Of a DNA stretch of 64,000 bases, positions 1 to 8,679 are shown in pieces (within the stretch, counting starts at the first letter, position 1; each line of letters begins with the position of its first letter). The notes under the pieces were generated by a model that saw nothing but the letters and a program-made list of their open reading frames with translations, was not told the DNA's origin and searched no databases. Both the position numbers and the translations under genes were made by a program. Where the stretch lies: positions 3,530 to 67,529 of the forward strand of contig JBDOIG010000059.1 of assembly GCA_041082235.1 (NCBI GenBank), read 5' to 3'. The stretch comes from CALJEL01 sp041082235 (GTDB lineage: Bacteria > Nitrospirota > Thermodesulfovibrionia > Thermodesulfovibrionales > CALJEL01).

Positions 1-1
1 C

Positions 2-277
2 CTTAAAGAGGTCAGCCATATAGCACATCTGGCTAGGCTTCATCTTACTGATGAAGAGATGGAGAAGTTTTCCCATCAGTTAAGCAATATCCTCAGTTAT
101 ATGGAAAAGCTAAATGAGCTTGATACATCAAATATAGAGCCCACCTCCCATGTTATGCCTCTCAAGAATGTGTTCAGGGAGGATAAGATTTCTTCATGCC
201 TTTCTCCTCAGGACGCCCTGAAAAATGCACCTGATAGGGCAGATAACTTTTTCAGGGTACCAAGGATAATAGAATAG
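2..277 (+). CDS. gatC: Asp/Glu-tRNA amidotransferase subunit C (5' partial)
   Basis: GatC is the small subunit that holds the GatA and GatB subunits together in the complex converting Glu-tRNA(Gln) or Asp-tRNA(Asn) to the amidated form. The frame is open from base 2 and reads HIAHLARLHLTDEE before the first visible ATG at 59, a typical GatC N-terminus, so the real start lies outside the window. The rest (QLSNILSYMEKLNELDT, then a conserved PTSHV and a VPRIIE end) is also typical. About 92 residues are visible, close to full length. panD begins 5 nt after the stop, so the two are probably co-transcribed. Confidence 0.9.
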   Translation, partial: LKEVSHIAHLARLHLTDEEMEKFSHQLSNILSYMEKLNELDTSNIEPTSHVMPLKNVFREDKISSCLSPQDALKNAPDRADNFFRVPRIIE

Positions 278-282
278 AAATT

Positions 283-645
283 ATGCTACGCTGTGTCCTG
301 AGGTCAAAGATCCACATGGCTACAGTTACAGAGAGTAACCTCTTTTATGAGGGGAGCATAACCATTGACAGAGACATAATGGACAAGGCAGGCCTTGTCC
401 CCTATGAACAGGTCATGGTAAGCAACCTCAACAATGGTGAACGCTTTGAGACCTATGTGATTGAGGGTAAAAGGGGTTCAGGTATTATTGGCCTCAATGG
501 TCCTACAGCAAGAAAGGGTATGGCGGGTGACAGGATTATAATCTTCAGCTATACCTATCTTGAAGAAAAAGAAATAGAAAACTTCAGACCGAGGATCATA
601 ATCCTTGATGAATCAAACAGGATAGTGGAAGTCAAGCAGGAATGA
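283..645 (+). CDS. panD: Aspartate 1-decarboxylase (pyruvoyl enzyme)
   Basis: PanD makes beta-alanine from aspartate for pantothenate and CoA synthesis. The 120-residue length fits the family. The self-processing site is visible as Tyr22-Glu23-Gly24-Ser25: cleavage between Gly24 and Ser25 creates the pyruvoyl group. The catalytic Lys9 and the conserved LNGPTARKG stretch near residues 71-79 are present. The ATG at 283 gives the expected MLRCVLRSKIH start, although no clear Shine-Dalgarno site is seen. It probably depends on coupling to gatC, which ends 5 nt upstream. Confidence 0.95.
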   Translation: MLRCVLRSKIHMATVTESNLFYEGSITIDRDIMDKAGLVPYEQVMVSNLNNGERFETYVIEGKRGSGIIGLNGPTARKGMAGDRIIIFSYTYLEEKEIENFRPRIIILDESNRIVEVKQE

Positions 646-652
646 AGGGGGG

Positions 653-678
653 CCCAAAAATTTGATAAATTTTTTGGG
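653..678 (+). other. A/T-rich hairpin between panD and argS
   Basis: CCCAAAAATTT, a GAT loop, then AAATTTTTTGGG form a strong inverted repeat in the 42-nt gap between panD and argS. No T-run follows the stem, so it is not a standard intrinsic terminator; it may be a processing or partial attenuation site. A very similar AAAAATTT-GAATA-AAATTTTT hairpin lies in the glgC leader. Confidence 0.55.
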
Positions 679-687
679 GTACCGGTA

Positions 688-2322
688 ATGATAGAGGCAA
701 TAGAGGAATTAGAAGGGGTTATAAAGGAAATCGCACCTATTTCAGTGGTAGAGATAGAGGTTCCTCCGCAGGAGGAGTTGGGTGATATATCTACACCACA
801 GGCAATGACCCTTGCAAAGACCCTGAAAAAACCTCCAAAGACAATAGCCTCTGAGATAATAGATAGATTAAGCAGTTCAGAGATCTTTCAGTCAGCAGAG
901 ATTGCAGGTCCTGGTTTTATAAATCTGAGATTTTCTGATGCCTATCTTGAGGGCTGGCTAAAAAGGGTTTTAAGGGGCGAGCAGTCTGCCCTTATAAGAA
1001 AGGTCAGTCAACCAAAAAAGATAAATGTTGAATTCGTGAGTGCAAATCCTACTGGACCCCTTCATCTCGGCCATGGACGGGGGGCTGCTACTGGTATGGC
1101 TATTGTTAATCTTTTAAGAAAGGCCGGTAATTCTGTAATTGCTGAATATTATATAAACGATGCGGGAAGGCAGGTGCGTCTGCTTGGAGAGAGTGTCTTT
1201 GCAAGATACAAGGAGCTTCTCGGCATTAAATACCCCTTTCCAGATGATGGATACAGAGGTGATTATGTAAGGGAGATTGCCCTCAAGATATTAAATACAA
1301 CAGGTTCTCTATACAAAGAGTCATCTTTTGAGGAGGTCTCAGCATTTTTCATAAAAAACTCTGTAGAGATGATGATGGAAAGGATAAAGGAGGACCTTCA
1401 TGCCTTTGGTGTTTCCTTTGATACTTATGAAAGTGAAAGAGAATTATATATAAATGGTGATGTAGAGAAGGCTATTGAGTTCCTGAGATCAAGGGGTTAT
1501 CTTTATGAGAAGGATGGTGCCCTGTGGTTTGCCTCTTCAAGATTTGGTGATGATAAAGACAGGGTTTTAAAAAAGAGTGATGGAGACTATACCTATTTTA
1601 GCTCTGACATAGCTTATCATAAAAAGAAGATTGACAGGGGGTTTGATCTCCTAATAAATATCTGGGGGGCTGACCATCATGGATATATACCGAGGCTCAG
1701 GGCTGTGTTGAAGGCACTTTCCTATCCTGAAGATAGATTGAAGGTGCACCTTGTTCAGATGGTGAATCTTTTGAGATCAGGAAAACCTGTCCAGATGTCA
1801 AAACGGGCAGGGGAGTTTGTAACCTTAAAAGAGATAATGGATGAGGTTGGTGTTGATAGCACAAAGTTCATATTTCTCACAAGAAGTCCTGATAGCCATC
1901 TTGATTTTGATATAGAGGTAGCAAAAAAGCAATCCTCTGAAAATCCTGTTTACTATGTTCAGTATGCCTATGCAAGGGTGATGAGCATATTCAGATATGC
2001 GGAGGAGCAGGGCATAGGGCAGGATGAGCTCAGGGATGTAAGGATAGGGCTTCTCGGACTGGAGGAGGAAAGGAGGCTTATTAAAAAGCTTATCCATTAT
2101 CCACTTATATTTGAAAAGGCACTCAGGAGTCTTGAACCTCACAGGATCACCTTCTATCTTCAGGACCTTGCGGGACTATTTCATTCCTATTACAATAAAT
2201 ATAGATTTGTTAATGAAGATAAAGACCTAACAAGTGCAAGGCTTTGTCTTGCAAAGATAACAGGGATAATACTGAAAGATGGACTTGAGATACTGGGTGT
2301 CAATGCACCAGAAAGGATGTGA
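688..2322 (+). CDS. argS: Arginine-tRNA ligase
   Basis: Class I aminoacyl-tRNA synthetase that charges tRNA-Arg in the cytoplasm. The 544 residues fit the family. The N-terminal Arg-tRNA synthetase domain is followed by the HIGH-type signature HLGHGRG near residue 126 inside SANPTGPLHLGHG, and the KMSKS-type loop QMSKRAGEFVT near 370. A C-terminal anticodon-binding DALR region with YYNKYR follows. The ATG at 688 has no strong Shine-Dalgarno site. The gene overlaps the start region of hpt. Confidence 0.96.
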   Translation: MIEAIEELEGVIKEIAPISVVEIEVPPQEELGDISTPQAMTLAKTLKKPPKTIASEIIDRLSSSEIFQSAEIAGPGFINLRFSDAYLEGWLKRVLRGEQSALIRKVSQPKKINVEFVSANPTGPLHLGHGRGAATGMAIVNLLRKAGNSVIAEYYINDAGRQVRLLGESVFARYKELLGIKYPFPDDGYRGDYVREIALKILNTTGSLYKESSFEEVSAFFIKNSVEMMMERIKEDLHAFGVSFDTYESERELYINGDVEKAIEFLRSRGYLYEKDGALWFASSRFGDDKDRVLKKSDGDYTYFSSDIAYHKKKIDRGFDLLINIWGADHHGYIPRLRAVLKALSYPEDRLKVHLVQMVNLLRSGKPVQMSKRAGEFVTLKEIMDEVGVDSTKFIFLTRSPDSHLDFDIEVAKKQSSENPVYYVQYAYARVMSIFRYAEEQGIGQDELRDVRIGLLGLEEERRLIKKLIHYPLIFEKALRSLEPHRITFYLQDLAGLFHSYYNKYRFVNEDKDLTSARLCLAKITGIILKDGLEILGVNAPERM

Positions 2323-2324
2323 CC

Positions 2325-2852
2325 ATGGTTGTAGGTAAACCACTTTTTACACCAGAACAGATCCAGGAAAGGGTGAAGGCAATAGCAGAGGAAATCACAA
2401 GGGATTATACGGGAAAGGAGATACTTGCAGTTGGAATTCTCAAAGGAGCCTTTATGTTTTTTTCTGACCTTGTGAGGCAGATCAGGGTTCCTATTACAGT
2501 AGATTTTATAATAGCCTCAAGTTATGTAAAGACACAGACAACAGGAGAGGTAAGGGTATATTATGATGTGAGGGAACCACTTGAGGGAAAAAATGTCCTT
2601 CTCATAGAGGATATTGTTGATACCGGTATTACCCTTAATTTTATAAGGGAACGAATACTGCAGAGGTCACCTGAAAGCCTGAAGATCTGTGCCTTTCTTG
2701 ACAAAAAGGAGAGGCGCATAGTTGATGTGCCGATTGATTACAAAGGTTTTGTGATACCAAATGAATATGTAGTGGGCTATGGTCTTGATTATGACAATAA
2801 ATATAGAAACCTTCCATATATAGCAATATTTAAAAAGAGTATGAACATTTGA
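2325..2852 (+). CDS. hpt: Hypoxanthine phosphoribosyltransferase
   Basis: Purine salvage enzyme that joins PRPP to hypoxanthine or guanine. The PRPP-binding loop is seen as LLIEDIVDTGITL, and FIIASSYVKT and YVVGYGLDYDNKYRNLPYI are typical of bacterial HPRT. The frame opens with GTG at 2319, overlapping the argS stop. ATG at 2325 is preferred because GAAAGGA (2311-2317) lies 7 nt before it, giving 175 residues. It is followed at once by queD. Confidence 0.93.
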   Translation: MVVGKPLFTPEQIQERVKAIAEEITRDYTGKEILAVGILKGAFMFFSDLVRQIRVPITVDFIIASSYVKTQTTGEVRVYYDVREPLEGKNVLLIEDIVDTGITLNFIRERILQRSPESLKICAFLDKKERRIVDVPIDYKGFVIPNEYVVGYGLDYDNKYRNLPYIAIFKKSMNI

Positions 2853-2867
2853 GGGGCTTCGCCTCTC
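2851..2867 (+). repeat. Small GC hairpin ahead of queD ribosome site
   Basis: GAGGGG-CTTCG-CCTCTC forms a 6-bp stem (one G-T pair) starting at the last base of the hpt stop codon, directly before the queD Shine-Dalgarno AAAGGAG (2868-2874). The same design (GGGGC with a TTCG or AAAG loop, then an AAAGGAG site) recurs in the glgC leader and near 19.6 kb, so this looks like a small dispersed palindrome family. Confidence 0.6.
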
Positions 2868-2881
2868 AAAGGAGTGGAGCC

Positions 2882-3253
2882 ATGTATGAGCTCATGATTG
2901 AAGATACCTTTTCAGCAGCCCATCAATTAAGGGGATACAAGGGTGAGTGTGAAAAACTTCACGGTCATAACTGGAGGGTTCAGGTTTATGTAGTTGCTGA
3001 CAGGCTCAATGAGATAGATATAGCAATAGATTTTCATGAACTTAAAGATTATCTTAATGAGATTCTTTCTCTGCTTGACCATAGATTTCTCAATGATGTC
3101 TTCCCCTTTACAGAAAAGAATCCATCTTCAGAGAACATTGCAAAATGGATATTTGATTCTATGAAAAAAAAGCTTCAGAGAGATGATGTGCGGATTATAG
3201 CCGTAACAGTATGGGAATCTGATACCGCATCAGCAACATATTATGAAGACTGA
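2882..3253 (+). CDS. queD: 6-carboxy-tetrahydropterin synthase (QueD/PTPS family)
   Basis: QueD makes 6-carboxytetrahydropterin for queuosine and other 7-deazapurines. The zinc histidines are seen in SAAHQL and in CEKLHGHNW, where the cysteine is the catalytic residue. VWESDTASATY near the end carries the conserved glutamate. The frame is open from 2849 but ATG 2882 follows AAAGGAG by 7 nt and gives MYELMIEDTFSAAH, so the 11 upstream residues are rejected. The protein is 123 residues. No other queuosine gene is in the window. A related pterin synthase role cannot be excluded. Confidence 0.88.
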   Translation: MYELMIEDTFSAAHQLRGYKGECEKLHGHNWRVQVYVVADRLNEIDIAIDFHELKDYLNEILSLLDHRFLNDVFPFTEKNPSSENIAKWIFDSMKKKLQRDDVRIIAVTVWESDTASATYYED

Positions 3254-4619
3254 AAAATTCATTTCATCCATGGCGAAAATATCTGGCACCCCAGCAGTTG
3301 AGGAGATATTCAAAAAGGCAAAGTCAGATGGAGTAAACCTGGTAGAGATTTATATCATAGAGGGGAAGAATGTATCTGTCGAGGTAAAGGCTCAGGATGT
3401 GGAGGCCTTTGAGGATGCAGTCTTTTCCGGGTATGGTATAAGGGTGATTTATAATAACAGGCTTGGTTTTTCCTATTCAACAAATCCTGATGAGGCAGGC
3501 AATGTCCTTTTAAAGGCCATTGAGTCCTCAAGATTTGTCTCTTCAGATGAATACCTCTCCTTGCCAGAACCTTCTGGTTTTCATCATAACATAGAGATTT
3601 ATGATCCCGGGATTGAGAATATTGAAAAAGATTTTATCCTAAATGCTGCTATGGAGCTTGAAGGCTCTGCCCTTTCCTTTGACAGGAGGATAAAAAAGAC
3701 CAGAAAGGCCTCTGTTGCACTTTCAAAGGTGAATACCACAATCGTGAGTTCCCGGGGCATGAATGTCTCCTGTGCGTCCACATCTATAACAGGCCAGATC
3801 ATGGTTGTTGCTGAGGAGGCTCAAGAGGCCCAGAGTGCGTGGGAATTTGAAGGAAGCAGGTTTCTGGATGATATTTCATTTAAAGATATAGGAGAAAGGG
3901 CAGCAAAAAAGGCAATATCTTTGCTTGGCTCAAGGAGGCTTTCCTCAAGAAAGGCAGCGGTGCTTTTTGATCCTGCGGTGGCGTCAGAATTTCTCGGCTT
4001 TCTTTCTTCTTCCTTTTTAGCAGATCAGGTAATAAAGGGAAAGTCCATGCTTGCTGGAAGGCTTGGTGAGATGGTCTTTAGTCCTTTAATTGATATTATA
4101 GACAATGCCCTTCTCTCAAGGAGGCTTGGTTCAAGACCTTTTGATGCAGAAGGAGTTGTCTCAAAGATTAATAACCTTATATCAGCCGGTAGGCTTCAGG
4201 GTTATCTTCACAATACTTATACAGCAAGAAGACTTTCAGCAAAAAATACATCCAGTGCCACTAGGCATGGATACGCTGATGTGCCTTCTGTTGGTATTTC
4301 CAATCTCTACATAGCCCCATCAGAAAGGACCGGGGCAATCCCTCTTTCTGAATTGATGGCATCTGAACCAGGGATGCTCTATGTCCTTGATGTTATGGGT
4401 ATGCACACAGGTAATCCTGTGACAGGTGATTTTTCTGTTGGAGTTTCTGGATTGTGGATAGAAAAGGGTAAGCCAGCATTCCCTGTGAAGGAGGTTATGA
4501 TTGCTGGCAATGTCATAGACCTTTTTGGTAAAGTAATTGCTATAGGAGATGATTTAAGATTTTATGGGAATACAGGCAGTCCCCATATCCTTTTCAGGGA
4601 TGTAGATATCAGTGGATAG
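3243..4619 (+). CDS. TldD/PmbA family protein, TldE-like (non-catalytic partner)
   Basis: The TldD-TldE pair is a cytosolic protease that processes modified peptides and unfolded peptides; TldE (PmbA) is the subunit without the metal site. The 458 residues resemble PmbA along the whole length, including an N-terminal EIYIIEGKNVSVEV, a central TSITGQIMVV and a C-terminal GVSGLWIEKGKP. No HExxxH motif is present, which argues for TldE rather than TldD. The start overlaps the end of queD by 11 nt; ATG at 3270 is a possible alternative. No tldD is seen in this window. Confidence 0.85.
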   Translation: MKTEKFISSMAKISGTPAVEEIFKKAKSDGVNLVEIYIIEGKNVSVEVKAQDVEAFEDAVFSGYGIRVIYNNRLGFSYSTNPDEAGNVLLKAIESSRFVSSDEYLSLPEPSGFHHNIEIYDPGIENIEKDFILNAAMELEGSALSFDRRIKKTRKASVALSKVNTTIVSSRGMNVSCASTSITGQIMVVAEEAQEAQSAWEFEGSRFLDDISFKDIGERAAKKAISLLGSRRLSSRKAAVLFDPAVASEFLGFLSSSFLADQVIKGKSMLAGRLGEMVFSPLIDIIDNALLSRRLGSRPFDAEGVVSKINNLISAGRLQGYLHNTYTARRLSAKNTSSATRHGYADVPSVGISNLYIAPSERTGAIPLSELMASEPGMLYVLDVMGMHTGNPVTGDFSVGVSGLWIEKGKPAFPVKEVMIAGNVIDLFGKVIAIGDDLRFYGNTGSPHILFRDVDISG

Positions 4620-4622
4620 CCT

Positions 4623-5633
4623 ATGAAAGAGGCAATGTTTTATGAGAAGCTGAAGGACAGTAAGGTCAGGTGCTTCCTATGTGCTCAACACTGCATCATA
4701 TCACCAGGTAAAAGAGGCATATGCGCTGTAAGGGAAAACATTGATGGAACATTATATAGCCTTGTATATGGAAAGGTCATAGCAAGACATATTGACCCTA
4801 TAGAGAAAAAGCCACTTTTTCATTTCCACCCGGGCTCCAGGTCCTATTCTATATCAACAGTAGGATGCAATTTTAAATGTCTTCACTGTCAGAATTATGA
4901 GATATCCCAGTATCCGAAGGTACATAAAGATATACCCGGTGAGGAAATGACACCTGAGGAGGTTGTAAAAGAAGCTGAACTGGCTGGCTGTGAGAGCATA
5001 TCCTATACCTATACAGAGCCAACCATATTCTTTGAATTTGCCTGTGACTGTGCAAGACTTGCAAGACAGAGGGGCATAAAGAATGTCTTTGTAAGCAATG
5101 GTTATACCTCCCCAGAGGCAACCAGAGAAATTGCTCCATATCTTGATGGAAATAACATTGACCTCAAGGGAGATGATAATTTCTACAGAAAGATAGCAGG
5201 TGCAAGGCTGGAGCCAGTATTAAACACAATAAAACTCATGAAAGAGCTCGGGGTATGGGTAGAGGTCACAACACTTATAATCCCTGGACTTAATGACTCA
5301 GAGGATTTTCTGAGATGGGTTGCTGAGTTCATTAAATCAGTAGATCCATCAATGCCCTGGCATGTTACACAATTTTATCCAACCTATCAGATGCTGGATA
5401 GACCCCGCACACCTGTAAATACCCTCAGAAAGGCACGGGAGATTGGTCTTAAGTCTGGCCTTAAATATGTCTATGAGGGAAATGTCCCGGGTGAGGGTGG
5501 AGAGAATACCTATTGTCCAAATTGTAAGGAGCTGTTGATAGAAAGATATGGCTTTTCCCTCCTGAAGATAAATATGAAAAACTCAAGATGCCCTAAGTGC
5601 AATACCCTTATAGACGGAATTGGTATGCCTTAG
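4623..5633 (+). CDS. amrS: AmmeMemoRadiSam system radical SAM enzyme
   Basis: Radical SAM protein of the AmrS family, whose substrate is not established. The cluster motif is C82xxxC86xxC89 in VGCNFKCLHCQNYEIS. The N-terminus has a cysteine pair (FLCAQHC), typical of this family, followed by GKRGICAVREN. The C-terminus carries two CxxC knuckles (CPNC and CPKC) that could bind zinc. It begins 3 nt after the TldE-like gene. AmrA and AmrB partners are not found nearby. Confidence 0.9.
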   Translation: MKEAMFYEKLKDSKVRCFLCAQHCIISPGKRGICAVRENIDGTLYSLVYGKVIARHIDPIEKKPLFHFHPGSRSYSISTVGCNFKCLHCQNYEISQYPKVHKDIPGEEMTPEEVVKEAELAGCESISYTYTEPTIFFEFACDCARLARQRGIKNVFVSNGYTSPEATREIAPYLDGNNIDLKGDDNFYRKIAGARLEPVLNTIKLMKELGVWVEVTTLIIPGLNDSEDFLRWVAEFIKSVDPSMPWHVTQFYPTYQMLDRPRTPVNTLRKAREIGLKSGLKYVYEGNVPGEGGENTYCPNCKELLIERYGFSLLKINMKNSRCPKCNTLIDGIGMP

Positions 5634-5636
5634 AAT

Positions 5637-6503
5637 TCATATCTTACAGTAAAGCCGTGCCTCCGCACATTCCTGACATTCAAACTGTATCATTATGTGA
5701 TTGACTCCCTTATCTCTTAATCTTTTTTCAATCTCTTTTTTAATACATTCCAGCTCACTCAACCTCTGGTCTTTTACATACACATGGCATGAAAAGGCAA
5801 TCTGCCCCTTTGTTATTGCCCAGAGATGAACATCATGTATCCCGAGGATACCGTGAATTCCTTTTATTTCCTTCACTATTTCTTCTGGTTCAAATCCTGG
5901 TGGGGTGAGCTCAAGGAATATATGAAGTGCATCCTTGATAACACGTATCCCGCCAAGGATTATGATAAGTCCTATTAAGATACCTGTAAGAGGGTCTATT
6001 GTCCTCCAGCCTGAAAGTTTTATGACAATGCCAGATATTATTACCGCAATTGATGAGAGGGTATCACCAACCACATGAAGCCAGGCACTCTTTATATTCA
6101 GGTCTTCATGACCTTTTCCCAGTATCAATGTCATAGAGAGATTGCCTATCAATCCAAGGAATGCAATGCCTAACATGAGATTTATATCTATGTCCACAGG
6201 ATTTTTGAATCTTCTGTAGGACTCAAGGAATATATAGATAGATATGCCGACAAGGCTTATGCCATTCAGAAGTGCTGCTATAAGACCAAATCTGTGATAA
6301 CCATAGGTTGCCCTGAAATCCGAGGGTCTTTTTGCTATCTCTGCTGCGATGAGGCTTAGACCAATAGCAAAGGTATCTGTAAGAACATGACCAGCATCAC
6401 TCAGAAGGGCAAGGCTATTACTTATTAAACCACCTGTGCATTCAGCAATAAATATAGAGACAGATATAAAAAAAGTCTTTCTGAGTCTTACTGAAATATC
6501 CAT
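5637..6503 (-). CDS. Cation diffusion facilitator (CDF) metal efflux protein
   Basis: Inner-membrane antiporter that exports zinc or a similar divalent ion. The 288 residues hold about six membrane segments and the two metal-site motifs H39xxxD43 (with D36 before it, in SDAGHVLTD) and H143xxxD147. The cytoplasmic C-terminal domain ends in a cysteine- and histidine-bearing tail (ECQECAEARLYC), an unusual finish that may bind metal. It converges on amrS, leaving 3 nt between stops. The metal cannot be told from sequence alone. Confidence 0.9.
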   Translation of the reverse strand: MDISVRLRKTFFISVSIFIAECTGGLISNSLALLSDAGHVLTDTFAIGLSLIAAEIAKRPSDFRATYGYHRFGLIAALLNGISLVGISIYIFLESYRRFKNPVDIDINLMLGIAFLGLIGNLSMTLILGKGHEDLNIKSAWLHVVGDTLSSIAVIISGIVIKLSGWRTIDPLTGILIGLIIILGGIRVIKDALHIFLELTPPGFEPEEIVKEIKGIHGILGIHDVHLWAITKGQIAFSCHVYVKDQRLSELECIKKEIEKRLRDKGVNHIMIQFECQECAEARLYCKI

Positions 6504-6508
6504 TAATA

Positions 6509-6517
6509 ATTATAACA
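6509..6517 (-). promoter_or_regulatory. Extended -10 promoter of the CDF gene (leaderless)
   Basis: On the minus strand TGTTATAAT, a perfect extended -10 box, ends 5 nt before the ATG at 6503, and there is no Shine-Dalgarno site. Transcription would start at or beside the initiation codon, so the mRNA is probably leaderless. Confidence 0.6.
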
Positions 6518-6561
6518 GATGAGGCTTAGAAGAGAGCAGGATACTATAGCATTATTGCGGG

Positions 6562-6587
6562 AGGGCCTCCCTGAAGAAGGAGGCCCT
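6562..6587 (-). terminator. Hairpin terminator after the cytochrome c7 gene
   Basis: A perfect 9-bp stem (AGGGCCTCC / GGAGGCCCT) with an 8-nt loop lies 7 nt beyond the stop of the minus-strand cytochrome gene. There is no good T-run on either side, so termination may be partial or the hairpin may protect the 3' end. Confidence 0.6.
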
Positions 6588-6593
6588 GAGAAA

Positions 6594-6908
6594 TTATTTC
6601 TTGTGGCACTTTGCGCAATTAGCTGCATCGCCAGCCTTGAAGGCCTTTGTGCCATTGTGGCAGGCTCCGCAGGACTTACCTGCATTAATGTCTGCCATTG
6701 TGATCTTCTGTGCACCTTTCTTCATCTGGAAGAGTGCGGGATGGCAGTCATTGCACTTTGCACCCTTGTCTGCATGGGTCTTTCCATCAAATACAACCTT
6801 TCCTGCTCCACCACCTTCATAATCTACTGTCTTACCAGGTGGTACTGCAAGTGCTGAGCCTGCAAAGGCTATAATTACGAGCATTGCTACTACTGCTATA
6901 ATCCTCAT
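6594..6908 (-). CDS. Triheme c7-type cytochrome, periplasmic
   Basis: Small periplasmic electron carrier. Residues 1-21 form a signal peptide ending in SALA. Three CxxCH haem sites follow at 52-56, 80-84 and 98-102, and further histidines (for example H45) could be axial ligands. The 104-residue length and spacing fit cytochrome c7/triheme cytochromes used in metal or sulfur respiration. The Shine-Dalgarno site GGGGGTG is 7-8 nt before the ATG. It is monocistronic, with its own terminator hairpin and a likely promoter upstream. Confidence 0.92.
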   Translation of the reverse strand: MRIIAVVAMLVIIAFAGSALAVPPGKTVDYEGGGAGKVVFDGKTHADKGAKCNDCHPALFQMKKGAQKITMADINAGKSCGACHNGTKAFKAGDAANCAKCHKK

Positions 6909-6954
6909 TCTTTATTCACCCCCTTTCCTTTAAATTTAGAACTTGACATAAAGC

Positions 6955-6981
6955 TTAATACAGCCTATGAGGTGCTGTCAA
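6955..6981 (-). promoter_or_regulatory. Candidate promoter of the cytochrome c7 gene
   Basis: On the minus strand a perfect -35 box TTGACA (6981-6976) is followed after 15 nt by TATTAA (6960-6955), about 45 nt upstream of the cytochrome ATG. The spacer is shorter than ideal. Confidence 0.35.
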
Positions 6982-7090
6982 GCCCTTATTTTTATATGTT
7001 AAATAGCATCAAGCATGCCAGTAATTATAAATAAGGAAGAGTGAAGAAGTATTTAACAGGTTAATATCCCTTTTGAGGAAATTCATTCCT

Positions 7091-8629
7091 TTAAGGGAAA
7101 GGTCTTTTGTTATAAAGCCTTGCATTATCAATGGCAATACCGCATACCTCTGCAAGGGATGCTGCAAAATTAATTTCCTCCTCAGAAAATTGTCTTGGTA
7201 TGTCTGTTAAAAGCCTCAGGATACCTATTACCTTCCCTCTTGAAATAATTGGAAGGGTGAGCATACTTTTTATGCCTTCTTCCTCTGCCTCTTTTTGATA
7301 TCTGATCCTCGGGTCGCTGGTTACATCATATATGGCAACAGGTCTTGCCTGAAGTGCCTCTCTTACATTTTCTTCAAGATCCACAGGTCCTCTTTCAAGA
7401 TATCTTTTGCTCAATCCATGAGAGGCAACAAGTATAAGCCTGGAGCTGTCCTCACTCAATAGCCTTATGGTTGCTGCCCTCAGGCCCATGACCGCCGGTA
7501 GTTTTTTCACTATTGTATCAAGCACTTCCTGAAGTTCAAGTTTTGAGGTTACCGCCTTTGTAACATCTTCAAATACCCTTAAATATTCCCTGGCTTTTGA
7601 GAGTGTAAGCTCATATGTCTTTGCATTCATTATTGCAATGGCTGCCTGTTCTGCGATAGCTGTAATGAATCTGAGGTCTTCATCTGTATACTTTACAGGT
7701 TCTGCTGTGTATAGTCTTAATACACCGAGTATCTCTTTACCGCATCTTACGGGCACAGAGATAATGCTCTTTATACCTTCCTCCTCAGCCTCTTTTCTGT
7801 ATCTTGCCTTTTCATCAAGGGTTATATCATATATAGAGATTGTCTTTCCCTGCAGTGCCTCCTTTATACTCTGGTCAAATTCTACGGGTCCTTTATTAAT
7901 ATATCTTTCGGTTAGTCCATGGTGAGCGGCTACCTCAAGCCTTTTTGTTTCATTATTAAGGAGTCTGAGCATGCATGCCTTTACCTTGAGGACCTTTACA
8001 ACATTTGTTACAATGAGATTCAGGACTTCATTAAGAGAGAGACTGCTACTTATTGCCCTGCAGATATTCTGGTAACTCTCAAGGTATACCCTCTTTTCAA
8101 ATATTTTCTCTGCACATTCAGGACATATGCCATGGGTAATGGTACCAGCCCCAGATTCTGTAAGGTATCTCTCTATACTTTCCCAGGAATCATCACCTGT
8201 CCTTACCTTTTTACACCAGGCACAGAGGGCAAGGAGGTTCTGCCTTTTTCGTTCCGAGATGGTCTTTTCAATTGCCGATATTACTGAACTCAGGTCTTTT
8301 ATTATTGAGATCACACCTTTTAGTCTCTCACCTTTAAAGACAGGTCTGCACCTTTCTTCAACGGGTATCCTTCCTTCAGGCGTGACAATATAGAGATTTT
8401 TTCTTATCTCTGTCTTCGTCTGATAGCAGAGAAAGACAGGTAATTCATAGAGCTCGAGACTATGGCCGGCCTCATCCTGATATTTAATAAGGTCCTTTTT
8501 GAGTTCCTTACCAAGCAGTTCCCCAGAACCAACGAGTTTTTCAAACTCGGGATTTATATATCTTATCCTGAGAGACTCATCAATAAAGTATATTGCCTCT
8601 GGAAGAACTTCAGAGATTTTCTTTTCCAT
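7091..8629 (-). CDS. PAS - zinc-knuckle - tandem GAF sensor protein
   Basis: Cytosolic signalling protein of 512 residues with no recognisable output domain. An N-terminal PAS-like domain (about 1-120) is followed by a CxxC...CPEC segment (about 135-170) likely to bind a metal. Two GAF domains follow (about 195-345 and 360-505) that are clear internal duplicates: each has a GL(T/S)xRYxxxGPV stretch and RYxKEAEEEGIKS. There is no histidine kinase, GGDEF or HTH domain. It is flanked by the cytochrome c7 gene and the divergent TPR gene. Ligand and partner are unknown. Confidence 0.75.
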   Translation of the reverse strand: MEKKISEVLPEAIYFIDESLRIRYINPEFEKLVGSGELLGKELKKDLIKYQDEAGHSLELYELPVFLCYQTKTEIRKNLYIVTPEGRIPVEERCRPVFKGERLKGVISIIKDLSSVISAIEKTISERKRQNLLALCAWCKKVRTGDDSWESIERYLTESGAGTITHGICPECAEKIFEKRVYLESYQNICRAISSSLSLNEVLNLIVTNVVKVLKVKACMLRLLNNETKRLEVAAHHGLTERYINKGPVEFDQSIKEALQGKTISIYDITLDEKARYRKEAEEEGIKSIISVPVRCGKEILGVLRLYTAEPVKYTDEDLRFITAIAEQAAIAIMNAKTYELTLSKAREYLRVFEDVTKAVTSKLELQEVLDTIVKKLPAVMGLRAATIRLLSEDSSRLILVASHGLSKRYLERGPVDLEENVREALQARPVAIYDVTSDPRIRYQKEAEEEGIKSMLTLPIISRGKVIGILRLLTDIPRQFSEEEINFAASLAEVCGIAIDNARLYNKRPFP

Positions 8630-8679
8630 ACTTTAATTATGCAGATTTAAGAGTGAAAGTTTCAAGAAGCCTGTAAATC

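Noticed and set aside
2849..2881. 11-codon N-terminal extension of queD
   Set aside because: It covers a hairpin and the Shine-Dalgarno site; the family starts at the ATG at 2882.
6519..6857. 112-codon plus-strand frame opposite the cytochrome c7 gene
   Set aside because: It is antisense to a clear triheme cytochrome with signal peptide and CxxCH motifs; its Cys-rich look is a mirror of the haem codons.
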